A stretch of DNA of 64,000 nucleotides from Clostridia bacterium. GTDB taxonomy: Bacteria; Bacillota; Clostridia; Christensenellales; Aristaeellaceae. The notes under the pieces were generated by a model. The model was not told the DNA's origin. It saw only the letters and a list, made by a program, of their open reading frames with translations, and searched no databases. Position 1 is the stretch's first letter, and every line of letters begins with the position of its first letter. The DNA lies in assembly GCA_017527065.1 (NCBI GenBank), contig JAFXQO010000036.1:52826-116825 (forward strand). Direction: 5' to 3'. The translations under genes and the position numbers were made by a program. Positions 14,193 to 22,319 of this stretch are shown here, in pieces.

Positions 14193-15011
14193 ATGAATGT
14201 ACCGATTATCAGGATGTACGTTGATGAAAACGGGCACCAAAATCTGAACGGGGATCTGAGTAATCCAAGCAAACGATTTCTATGCGTGACAGGAGTTATC
14301 ATGCCGATTGAAGAACACGATAACTCCCTTATGCCAAAGATGAATGCGCTTAAAATGCAGTATTTTCATGACACATCAATAGTACTGCATCGTAGAGAAA
14401 TAATATCTGCCACTGGTGTATTTTCCTGTCTGGCGGATCCAAATGTTCGTGATTCTTTTAATAATGATATTCTCGATATCGTTAAGACGGTGAGATATAG
14501 AGTAATATCAGTTGTGATCGATAAATATGCTCTAGTTCAAAAATATGGCATTCTAAGAGCACAAGATCCATATGCTCTATCTATTGAGTATTTGATGCAG
14601 CGTTATCAATATTGGATGCAAAACTATGCCATAAACAACCACATATCAAACCCATTTGGAGACATTTTGGCAGAAGCACGTGGAGGTGGCGAAGATAAGC
14701 TGACAAAAGTGACTTACCAAGAAATATATGCTGGGAGAGGGTACAATCAACTCAAGGATGCGGATAAGTATTATACCTCTTCCCAGATTAAATTGAAACC
14801 AAAGAAAGCTAATATTGCTGGCCTGCAATTTGTGGATTTGATTTCTCATCCCGCCAGACGGTATATCCTAACGATGAATGGGCTTGGAGATGACTTCAAG
14901 AAGAGTTCTTTTGAAGAAGAAATAGTAGATATACTGGTTCGCACAAAATTCCGCAGAAATTCGTCTGCTATAATTGATGGCGTCGGGACGGTATTCTTCC
15001 CCAAAAAATAG
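14193..15011 (+). CDS. DUF3800-family protein (RNase H-like fold)
   Basis: A 272-residue protein starting at MNVPIIRMYVDENGHQ, with AAAGGA 9 nt upstream. DUF3800 hallmarks are the N-terminal MYVDENG (acidic residues at about 9-10), the central VVIDKYAL, and the C-terminal GLQFVDLISHPARR (Asp at about 230), together forming a putative RNase H-like acidic site. The gene is visibly AT-richer than its neighbours, a sign of separate origin. It sits between the phage repressor and integrase as cargo. A convergent structured RNA begins just beyond its stop. DUF3800 genes are often found in defence islands and phages; biochemical activity is not known here. Confidence 0.8.
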   Translation: MNVPIIRMYVDENGHQNLNGDLSNPSKRFLCVTGVIMPIEEHDNSLMPKMNALKMQYFHDTSIVLHRREIISATGVFSCLADPNVRDSFNNDILDIVKTVRYRVISVVIDKYALVQKYGILRAQDPYALSIEYLMQRYQYWMQNYAINNHISNPFGDILAEARGGGEDKLTKVTYQEIYAGRGYNQLKDADKYYTSSQIKLKPKKANIAGLQFVDLISHPARRYILTMNGLGDDFKKSSFEEEIVDILVRTKFRRNSSAIIDGVGTVFFPKK

Positions 15012-15072
15012 AACAGCCCGTAAACGGGCTGCCTACGAGCGCAAGCGCTCCACCTCCAAGATTTCTTGGATT
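15003..15072 (-). ncRNA. About 70-nt three-hairpin RNA convergent with the DUF3800 gene
   Basis: Predicted transcript from the promoter at 15079-15107 to a T-run at 15003-15008. It folds as three simple hairpins in a row: TCCAAG-AAAT-CTTGGA, then GAGCG-CTTG-CGCTC (a stable CUUG tetraloop), then the terminator CAGCCCG-TTTA-CGGGCTG followed by TCTATTTTTT. A single-stranded GGTG lies between hairpins 1 and 2. No reading frame of note. The 3' end overlaps the DUF3800 stop codon in antisense. From memory, comparative studies have described structured RNA motifs next to DUF3800 genes; which class this is, if any, cannot be checked here. Confidence 0.6.
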
Positions 15073-15078
15073 GGCTAT

Positions 15079-15107
15079 ATTATACCCGTAGGGTATCGAT
15101 TTGTCAA
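15079..15107 (-). promoter_or_regulatory. Consensus promoter of the small RNA
   Basis: Minus-strand TTGACA (15102-15107), 17-bp spacer, TATAAT (15079-15084), an exact match to the sigma-A consensus. Only the about 70-nt hairpin RNA lies between it and a terminator, so it is not a gene promoter. Confidence 0.75.
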
Positions 15108-15390
15108 GCCCTGCAAACAAAAAACTCTATCAGGCGGTGTCTATCCCAGGCACCGGAAGCATTCGTTATCTTTTGGGTATCTTCTGAAATCATGAGGCAT
15201 TTCGTAAGAAAAAGAGCAACCGACGCCTTACGGACTGGCCCTCCCAATGGGGGAAAGCGCTGTCGGCTGCTGAAAGTGTCCGTTTCCAGCTCTCACCCTG
15301 GATGCGGACGGTACAGACCAAGAACCACAAATCCCTGTCCTGCTCTGTCATTATAGCAGACGCGGGGCGGAAAAGCAAGGAGGACTTTTT
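15108..15390. other. Region upstream of the integrase without a convincing gene
   Basis: About 280 bp between the small-RNA promoter and the integrase RBS. A 62-codon frame on the minus strand has no RBS. A TGCTATAAT extended -10 sits at about 15350-15358 (minus). Nothing else is recognised; phage attachment or integrase control sequences could lie here. Confidence 0.35.
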
Positions 15391-16923
15391 ATGCCAAGAC
15401 GTCCCGCGATCCAGCCCGGTCAGGAGCGCAACGCCGCCATCTACGCCCGTTACTCATCCTCCGTCCAGAACGACGCCAGCATTGAGCAGCAGATCGCCGA
15501 GTGTCAGGACTTTGCCAGGGTAAAGGGCTACAAGATTGTCGCCACATATGCCGATCATGCCATCAGCGGCCGTACTGACCGACGACCGGAATTCCAGAAG
15601 ATGATGAAGGCGGCGGAGCGGCGCGAGTTCCAGGTTGTGCTGGCGTACAAGTCCAATCGCATCAGCCGGAACATGTTGCACGCCCTGTCCTATGAAGACA
15701 AGCTGGCTAAGCTCGGAATAGACGTCTATTACTGCAAGGAGGAATTCGGTGACAACGCCGTAGGCCGCTTCGCTCTCCGCACGATGATGAACGTCAACCA
15801 GTTTTACAGCGAGAACCTGGCCGAAGATACCCGCCGCGGCCTGATGGACAACGCCCGCCAGTGTAAGGTCAATGGCTGCCCACCATACGGTTATAGGCGC
15901 GGTGAGGATGGCAAGTTCACCATAGACGAAGAACGCGCCGCCATCGTTCGAGAAATCTTCCGGCGCATCGCTGATGGTGAGATAAAGGCGCAGATTGCTG
16001 ACGATCTGAATGCGCGAAACCTCCGCACGGGCACAGGCCATGAGTGGGGGAAGAACGCCTTCTCCGCGATGCTAGACAATGAGCGCTACAAGGGTATCTA
16101 CATTTACGGAGAAGTGCGCATTCCTGGCGGTATGCCGGCGATTGTAGATGAGGATCTGTTTGACCGGGCGCGTGAACGATATGATACTGACAAGGGGATT
16201 ATCCGATCCAGAAGGAGGCGCGACAACGTGGAGTATCTATTGACGGGGAAACTGTTCTGCGGCTATTGCCTCGATCCGATGATGGGAGCCTCCGGGACCA
16301 GCAGATCAGGGGCCATGTATTATTACTACCGATGCCGGAACAATGCGGAGAAACACACCTGCCGGAAGAAGCCGGTTCGGAAAGAGCTCATTGAACGTCT
16401 GGTAGTGTCCGCACTCTATGAGTGCATCACGAAACCCGAGAACGTGGAGTGGCTGACAGACTTGGTCATGAAGTACAAGAATAAGATCATCGCAGATTCG
16501 GATATCGGTTACCTAGAAGAAAAACTGTCAGAGGTCAAGACGGCGATCAAGAATATCATGAAAGCTATCGAGGCTGGTGTCGTTACCGAAACTACCACGG
16601 CTCGGCTGAAAGAACTCGAAGCGGAGCAGAAAGAAATACTGACCAGTCTGTTGGAGGAACGGCGAAAGGTTCCGGATATTACCAGAGATCACATTCTGTA
16701 CTATTTTGAACAGTTCAAAAACGGGAATGTGCGGGACAGGAAATATCAGAAGCTGCTCATCCGTAATTTCCTGAGGAAGGTGTACTTGTATGACGATCAC
16801 ATAAAGATTACGTTCGACTATGCCGAGGATTCAGACGCAGACGTTGAGATTCCTCTCGATGAGGCCGAAAGCGATAGCGGCGAGGTCAAGGATGTTCTTA
16901 TAAGTGATAATATGGGGAGTTGA
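15391..16923 (+). CDS. Large serine recombinase (phage integrase)
   Basis: A 510-residue site-specific recombinase. The resolvase catalytic domain covers residues about 12-165: YARYSS carries the nucleophile Ser (about 22), with SNRISRN and downstream Arg residues. A recombinase domain follows (GCPPYGYRRGEDGKFTIDEE). A zinc ribbon (FCGYC and later YRCRNN...HTC, about residues 290-325) and a long coiled coil (LEEKLSEVKTAIKNIMK, about 370-420) come next, as in phage integrases that need a directionality factor. RBS AAGGAGG. It is the last gene of the element, so an attachment site is expected close to its 3' end. Confidence 0.95.
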   Translation: MPRRPAIQPGQERNAAIYARYSSSVQNDASIEQQIAECQDFARVKGYKIVATYADHAISGRTDRRPEFQKMMKAAERREFQVVLAYKSNRISRNMLHALSYEDKLAKLGIDVYYCKEEFGDNAVGRFALRTMMNVNQFYSENLAEDTRRGLMDNARQCKVNGCPPYGYRRGEDGKFTIDEERAAIVREIFRRIADGEIKAQIADDLNARNLRTGTGHEWGKNAFSAMLDNERYKGIYIYGEVRIPGGMPAIVDEDLFDRARERYDTDKGIIRSRRRRDNVEYLLTGKLFCGYCLDPMMGASGTSRSGAMYYYYRCRNNAEKHTCRKKPVRKELIERLVVSALYECITKPENVEWLTDLVMKYKNKIIADSDIGYLEEKLSEVKTAIKNIMKAIEAGVVTETTTARLKELEAEQKEILTSLLEERRKVPDITRDHILYYFEQFKNGNVRDRKYQKLLIRNFLRKVYLYDDHIKITFDYAEDSDADVEIPLDEAESDSGEVKDVLISDNMGS

Positions 16924-16990
16924 TACTCCTTACATCGATGGGCGGGGTTTTTTGCTGTAATGAGATCATTGCTGATGAGGAGAAGTGAAC

Positions 16991-17947
16991 ATGAACAAAA
17001 AAGAACGCGTTACCGCGGCCTTTCAGGGCAGGGAAGTCGATCATGTGCCGGTGTGCATGTGGAAGCATGTGCCGCATGAGTTTTGGGCCGACGACGATCG
17101 GTTTGTTGCCTGTCAGGTGAATTCCTACCGGACGACCGACGTGGACTTCATGAAGCTGTCCGGCGACGGGTATTTCGGCTGGCCGTCGCCGGTCCTGAAT
17201 CCCGCCATGAAGGCGGAGGATCTCTACAGGCTGGAGCCGCTTGGCGCCGGCCATCCCCACATTCGCGGCCAGATCGAGCGCACGGGCAAGATCGTTCGGG
17301 CGCTGGACGGCGATTGCGTCGCGCTTTACCTGGTCTTTGCCCCGCTGTCCTGCCTGAGGCTGAACGTCGGCTATCCGGCGATGATGCGCCTGATCCGCGA
17401 GGATCCCGAAGCGATGAAATACGCCTGCGGCGTCGTCGCGGAGGATCTGAAAGCGCTTGTCCGCGGGCTCGTTCAGGAGGCCGGCGCGGACGGCGTATTC
17501 TACAGCGTGCAGAACGGCGAAATAAACCGCTTTACCGCCGAAGAATACAGGGCTTGGGTCGCGCCCAGCGATAAAGCCGTGCTGGACTACGCCAATTCCA
17601 TCAGCGCGATGAACGCGATCCACTTCTGCGCCTGGGAGGAAATCCCCAACCGCCTTTCCGTCTGGAGGGACTACAAAGCGCCCGTGGTCAGCTGGTCGCG
17701 GTATATAGACATCATGGATATCCGCGAGGCGAAGGCGCATTTCGGCTGCACGGTTTGGGGCGGGTTTGACAATCGGGTGAATTCGCTGCTCTATATGGGC
17801 TCGCGCGGGGAAATCGAGCGCGAAACGGAAGAACTGATCGCGCAGGGCGGCAAGACGGGCTATATCCTCGGCGCGGATTGCAGCCTCCATAACGAACTGC
17901 CGGAAGAGAGGATCCGCTGGGTCGTCGAGGCGGCGCGGAAAATTTGA
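16991..17947 (+). CDS. Uroporphyrinogen decarboxylase-family protein
   Basis: A 318-residue TIM-barrel protein of the URO-D superfamily. Visible family features are the N-terminal RVTAAFQGREVDHVPVCMW, the central FAPLSCLRLNV and GADGVFYSVQNGE, and the C-terminal GGKTGYILGADCSLHNELP. True HemE has a conserved PFTL/YV context that is not obvious here, and no heme genes are nearby. A corrinoid or methyl-transfer-like role, or another decarboxylase role, is more likely than heme synthesis. ATG 16991 is 8 nt from GGAG. First host gene after the element; it ends at a strong terminator. Confidence 0.75.
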   Translation: MNKKERVTAAFQGREVDHVPVCMWKHVPHEFWADDDRFVACQVNSYRTTDVDFMKLSGDGYFGWPSPVLNPAMKAEDLYRLEPLGAGHPHIRGQIERTGKIVRALDGDCVALYLVFAPLSCLRLNVGYPAMMRLIREDPEAMKYACGVVAEDLKALVRGLVQEAGADGVFYSVQNGEINRFTAEEYRAWVAPSDKAVLDYANSISAMNAIHFCAWEEIPNRLSVWRDYKAPVVSWSRYIDIMDIREAKAHFGCTVWGGFDNRVNSLLYMGSRGEIERETEELIAQGGKTGYILGADCSLHNELPEERIRWVVEAARKI

Positions 17948-17956
17948 CGGCATATT

Positions 17957-17990
17957 TTTCGGGCCCCGCCGGGTTTGGCGGGGCCCGAAA
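17957..17990. terminator. Strong bidirectional terminator
   Basis: Perfect 14-bp stem TTTCGGGCCCCGCC / GGCGGGGCCCGAAA with a 6-nt loop, between two convergent genes. T-rich flanks on both sides. Confidence 0.85.
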
Positions 17991-18000
17991 TCTTTTGGGT

Positions 18001-21000
18001 TCAGTAGACGACCTTCACGGTGCGGATCTTGAAGGGCGTGAAGGTCAGCGCTTCGTCGGGGTCGAGGGGCCGCTCTTCTTCCTCCAGCATGCTGCACTCG
18101 TACAGCGCTTTCACCGGGTGGGAGAAGCGCAGCTTCGCCCGGCTCCAGCCGCCCGCGGCCTCGTACAGGCGCAGGATGTAGGCGCGCTGGCGATCCTCGC
18201 ATGGCTTTACCGTCTCGATGATCACGTTTTCATCGTCCACGCAGACCAGCGGCGCGCAGGCTTCGCCCGTGGTCTCGATGGGCCGGTAGTTGAACGCGTA
18301 CGCGGGCCGCACGACGGCCTCCGCGCTGAATCCGCCCGCGTGGGGCAGGAGGGCGTAGCGGCAGGCGTGCAGGCCCTTGTCGCCCGCCTCGTCCGGCCGG
18401 CAGCCGCCCTTGTGCAGGGACAGGCGCATGCTGCCCTCCTCCACGGACAGGCCGTACTTGCTGTCGTTTAGGAGGGCGACGCCGAAGTTCTGCTCGGACA
18501 GATCGGAGAACTTGTGGTTGCAGGTCTCGAAGCGCGCCTTCTCCACGGGCGAGCCCCGGTGGTTGGAGCGGCGGATGTGGCCGAACTGGATCTCGCTGCG
18601 CACCCCGTCGCAGACGAGCGAGGTGTCGAAGGCGGTCTTGAGGAAGCGGTGATCCTCCTGCCAGTCCATCACGGTGTCGAACGTGACCAGCGGCGTGGCG
18701 GCGTCGAACACGATGTCCTGGGTGACGGCGCTCTTTTCGGTGAGCCGCCACTTGCAGCGGATGCGCAGCTCCACCGGGCCGTCCGACACGACCTCGCGCG
18801 ACACGAGCCGGCCCGCGGGCGCGAATTTGTCCATGAGGTCGGCGTCCACGTCCCAGTTGTCGTAGGAGGCGGGCACGTCCTCGGCCATGAGGAAGGTGTT
18901 GAACGGCAGGCCCTTCACCAGCTCGCGGCCGGCGGCCCGGTCGATGAAGGAGGCCATGGCGCCGTTTTCATCAAAGGTGATCTCGGCGAAGGGCGTCGTG
19001 AGGCGGTTTCCGTCGAGGACGAAGGGCGAAGGTTCCTCCCGCGGCGCGGCGTCGATCACCGCGGCGCTGCCGAAGGCGGGGATCGCCAGGCCGTTCACGG
19101 CGGTCATGACCTCGCCGGAGAGGGCGGTGAACACCTGCGCCTTCGCGCCCTGCACGCCCGGATGCGCGCCGGTGAGGTAGACCGTGTCGCGCCGGTCGAA
19201 GGACACCGCGCTTTGAAGCGCCAGGCCGCCTTCGCCCGCAAGCGCCTCTTTCGTGAGGGCGTTCGCCTTGTCGATGGCCGCGCCGACGGTTTTCCGGGCC
19301 TCCTCGTGCACGCGGCGGATGCTGGTGCCGGGCAGGATGTCGTGGAACTGGCGCACCAGCAGGTCTTCCATCAGCGGGGCGACCGGCGATTCGTCGGCCT
19401 CCGCGCCTTCGCCCACGGCCTTCTTCACCAGCGCCAGCTCCAGGTTGTGCAGCGCGATCTCGCAGAAGCGGTTGTTGTGCTTGATGTCGTGCTGGTTGGT
19501 GAGCGTGCCGCGGTGCAGCTCGAGGTATAGTTCGCCCGCGTAGGTGCTGGGGTTGACGGCCGTCTTTTCCAGCGCCTTCATGAAATCGGACACCGTGGTG
19601 TAGCCGCTCCGGGCCGCGCCCTCCAGGTTTTCGAGCCGCCGCGCGCTCTCCAGCATTTCAAATTCCGGCCCGCCGCCGCCGTCGCCCTTACCGAAGGAGA
19701 ACAGCCGCATGGGAGAGACGCGCTTCTCCTTCATGTCACCGTCGCCGGTCAGCTCGGCGTAGGATTCCGGGCTGGGACCGATGTGGGTGCGGTTGAAGTG
19801 GGTGAACACGCCGGTGCCGTCAAGCCCCTGCCAGGTGAAGGTGGTCAGGGGGAAGGCGTTCGTGTCGTTCCAGGCGATCTTGGTGGTGAGGAAGTAATCC
19901 ACGCCGCAGCCCTTCATGATCTGCGGGATGGCGTAGGAATAGCCGAAGGTGTCCGGCAGCCAGAAGCAGTCGGCGGTGTAGCCGAAGTATTTCCGGGTGA
20001 AGCGCTGGCCCCAGAGGAACTGGCGCACCATGTATTCGCCGCCGGTGAGGTTGCAGTCGCATTCGACCCACACGCCGCCGTTGGGCTCGTAGCGGCCCTC
20101 GGCCACGGCCTTTCGGATGCGCTCGAACAGCTCGGGATAGTGCCGCCTGAGCACCTCGGAATGATAGGCGGAGGACTGCACGAATTTGTATTCGGGGTAT
20201 TCCTCCATCAGATTGAGGGCGTTGGCGTATGTGCGGGCGCATTTCTTGACCGTCTCGGTGATGGGCCAGAGCCAGGCGGTGTCCATGTGGCTGTGGCCGA
20301 TGAGACCGATGTACGGCGCGGTGTCGCCGTTCTTCTTTGCCAGCTCGGCCTTGAGGAAGGGCGAGGCGGCGCGAAGGCCCTGCCGGAATTCGGCCTCCGT
20401 GCAGGCGTCCGGGTCGTAGAACAGCCTGAGATGCGCCTCGTACAGCCCGTTGTCCAGTTCCGCCCGGCGGAAGGAGCCCGCGGGCAGCGTCCTGCGAAGC
20501 GACAGAAGCGTTTTCAGGTCGAACAGGAAATCCATGACCTCGTCGTCCCGCGTGCAGACGCCGGCGGGAGCCGCGGGGTAGGTGAAGTCGGCCTGCCGCT
20601 CGTCGGAGAGCGGCTGCGTGCCGGGCATGGTGTGGTAGGCGTAGCATTCCAGGACGAAATCGTAGGTCTCGCCGGCCTTCGCGGCGGGCGTGAAGCGGTT
20701 GCACCAGTGGTTGCCGTGGGAGCCCTCCACGAATTTGGCCGCGTAGTTGGAGTGGATTCTGCCGTTCACCCACAGTGTGGCCTCGTAAAACCCGGTGTGC
20801 GGCCAGAGGAACAGCGCCTTGCCGTCCAGCGCCTCCGGCACGGTGTAGGAAAGGCGGAACCAGCCGTACACGCCGTCGCCGCCCCATCTCTTAGCGGGCG
20901 GGCCGAACAGCGCGGCGTCGGGAATCTCATGAAGCGGCTCGCGCGTTTCATAGAGGCCCAGGTTCTCGGCCTGTCCCACGGGGATGAACAGGCGTTTCAT

Positions 21001-21063
21001 GAGCGTTTCGGAAAAGCGGGACAGCTTGGCGACGGTCTGATTCATGCTCCTGTCTGTCAGCAT
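18001..21063 (-). CDS. GH38 alpha-mannosidase
   Basis: A 1020-residue glycoside hydrolase that removes alpha-mannose residues. Start at MLTDRSMNQT is set by AAAGGAG 8 nt upstream; the frame is open farther only as antisense-free shadow of aroA. GH38 features: the metal site GHSHMDTAWLW (about residue 257), the nucleophile region WLPDTFGYS (Asp about 368), and LTTKIAWNDTNAFP. Mid and C-terminal beta domains follow (SFDRRDTVYL, FNYRPIETTG). No signal peptide, so cytoplasmic, acting on imported mannosides or glycans. It overlaps aroA by 7 nt, so it is translated from the shikimate operon message, an odd pairing. Confidence 0.92.
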   Translation of the reverse strand: MLTDRSMNQTVAKLSRFSETLMKRLFIPVGQAENLGLYETREPLHEIPDAALFGPPAKRWGGDGVYGWFRLSYTVPEALDGKALFLWPHTGFYEATLWVNGRIHSNYAAKFVEGSHGNHWCNRFTPAAKAGETYDFVLECYAYHTMPGTQPLSDERQADFTYPAAPAGVCTRDDEVMDFLFDLKTLLSLRRTLPAGSFRRAELDNGLYEAHLRLFYDPDACTEAEFRQGLRAASPFLKAELAKKNGDTAPYIGLIGHSHMDTAWLWPITETVKKCARTYANALNLMEEYPEYKFVQSSAYHSEVLRRHYPELFERIRKAVAEGRYEPNGGVWVECDCNLTGGEYMVRQFLWGQRFTRKYFGYTADCFWLPDTFGYSYAIPQIMKGCGVDYFLTTKIAWNDTNAFPLTTFTWQGLDGTGVFTHFNRTHIGPSPESYAELTGDGDMKEKRVSPMRLFSFGKGDGGGGPEFEMLESARRLENLEGAARSGYTTVSDFMKALEKTAVNPSTYAGELYLELHRGTLTNQHDIKHNNRFCEIALHNLELALVKKAVGEGAEADESPVAPLMEDLLVRQFHDILPGTSIRRVHEEARKTVGAAIDKANALTKEALAGEGGLALQSAVSFDRRDTVYLTGAHPGVQGAKAQVFTALSGEVMTAVNGLAIPAFGSAAVIDAAPREEPSPFVLDGNRLTTPFAEITFDENGAMASFIDRAAGRELVKGLPFNTFLMAEDVPASYDNWDVDADLMDKFAPAGRLVSREVVSDGPVELRIRCKWRLTEKSAVTQDIVFDAATPLVTFDTVMDWQEDHRFLKTAFDTSLVCDGVRSEIQFGHIRRSNHRGSPVEKARFETCNHKFSDLSEQNFGVALLNDSKYGLSVEEGSMRLSLHKGGCRPDEAGDKGLHACRYALLPHAGGFSAEAVVRPAYAFNYRPIETTGEACAPLVCVDDENVIIETVKPCEDRQRAYILRLYEAAGGWSRAKLRFSHPVKALYECSMLEEEERPLDPDEALTFTPFKIRTVKVVY

Positions 21064-22319
21064 GGGCGTATCTCCTTTGCGGTTGATGTCGGTATGTCCT
21101 TGGGTCGGTCCGTTTCCGTCAGCTCGACCTTCACGCCGAGCGCCTTCAGCCTGTCCCAGAAATCGGGCAGGCTTTTTTCCACGGCCTGCGCGCCGTCGAT
21201 CTCGCCGCCGGTCAGCGCGCACAGCACCGAGAGCGCCATCGCCACGCGGTGGTCGTTGTGGCCGGAGAGGGGTTCCCTGGGCGCGCGCAGGCCGCCCGGA
21301 TGGACGACGGCGTCGTTTTCGTTCACGTCCATCCGCACGCCGAATTTGGAAAGCTCCTCCGCCATGGCCGCGGCGCGGTCGCTCTCCTTGAAGCGCAGCC
21401 GCCGGGTGCCGGTAAAGCGCGCGCCGTTCCGGGCGGCGGCTACGGCGAACAGCGCCGGCGCCAGGTCGGGGCAGTCCGACAGGTCCAGTTCCGGCGCGCC
21501 GGCCATGAGGTGGGGAAAGTAGTCGAGGTAAACCTTGTCGCCCTGCGGGCTGTCCGGGTCGAGCCCGTCCACGCGCACCGCGCCGCCCACGCAGTTCAGC
21601 GCCTCGAAGACGGCGGCGGCGGAGTAATCGCCCTCCACGGCCGCGTCGATGGGCTCGTAGGCCGCGCCGCCCGGCACGCGCAGCGCGAGATCGTCCGCCC
21701 ATTCGGCGCGCACGCCGAAAAGGGAAAGCGCCTGCAGGGTCATGTCGATATAGGGGCGGCTTTCCACCGGCGGAATGAGGCGGATGAGGCTGTCTGCCGG
21801 AAGCAGGGGCAGCGCGAACAGAAGGCCGCTGACGAACTGGCTGCTCACGCCGCCGGGCGCGTCGTATGTTCCCGGCGCGAGCCGGCCTTCCAGGAGAAGG
21901 CCGCCGTCCGTCCGCTCGAAGCGCAGCCCCCGCGCGTTGCAAATGGCCTCGTAGACCGAGAGCGGACGCCTCATGAGGGATTGGCCGCCCGTGAGGCGCA
22001 TCGGCCGGCCGGAGAGCAGGCACAGCGGGATCATAAACCGCAGCGTGCTGCCGCTCTCCCGGCAGCGCAGCGGCGCCGGCCCGGCGCGCCGCGGGTCGCA
22101 GCCGGTCACGCGGGCGTCACGGCCTTCCCACGAGACGGCCGCGCCCAGCGCCGCCAGGCAGTCGGCCGTGGCCAGGATGTCCTGGGAGCGGTCCAGGCCC
22201 CGCACGAGGCTTTCGCCCCGGGCCAGGCCCGCGCCGATCAGCAGCCGGTGCGCCATCGACTTGGAGGGCGGGGCCACGCATTCGCCGCGGGCCGGGCCGG
22301 GCCGGATGACCGCCCTCAC
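21057..22319 (-). CDS. aroA: 3-phosphoshikimate 1-carboxyvinyltransferase (EPSP synthase)
   Basis: A 420-residue enzyme joining shikimate 3-phosphate and PEP, the sixth step to chorismate. Motifs: PPSKSMAHR (residues 17-25), SGSTLRF (about 90), GVSSQFVSGLL, the RFKESDR box (about 325) and HNDHRVAMA (about 365). All active-site segments are present. The G-x-A glyphosate-contact region cannot be judged without alignment. It overlaps the aroCK fusion by 4 nt upstream and the GH38 gene downstream. Part of a leftward operon with chorismate mutase and aroCK. Confidence 0.96.
   Translation of the reverse strand: MRAVIRPGPARGECVAPPSKSMAHRLLIGAGLARGESLVRGLDRSQDILATADCLAALGAAVSWEGRDARVTGCDPRRAGPAPLRCRESGSTLRFMIPLCLLSGRPMRLTGGQSLMRRPLSVYEAICNARGLRFERTDGGLLLEGRLAPGTYDAPGGVSSQFVSGLLFALPLLPADSLIRLIPPVESRPYIDMTLQALSLFGVRAEWADDLALRVPGGAAYEPIDAAVEGDYSAAAVFEALNCVGGAVRVDGLDPDSPQGDKVYLDYFPHLMAGAPELDLSDCPDLAPALFAVAAARNGARFTGTRRLRFKESDRAAAMAEELSKFGVRMDVNENDAVVHPGGLRAPREPLSGHNDHRVAMALSVLCALTGGEIDGAQAVEKSLPDFWDRLKALGVKVELTETDRPKDIPTSTAKEIRPC

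Noticed and set aside
15190-15378. 62-codon minus-strand frame upstream of the integrase
   Set aside because: No RBS before its starts; the ATG lies within a -10-like element. It may be part of a conserved noncoding region, so it is not called a gene.
21064-22023. In-frame open extension upstream of the GH38 mannosidase
   Set aside because: It overlaps aroA in another frame, is Arg-rich without domain features, and the ATG at 21063 has a good RBS.
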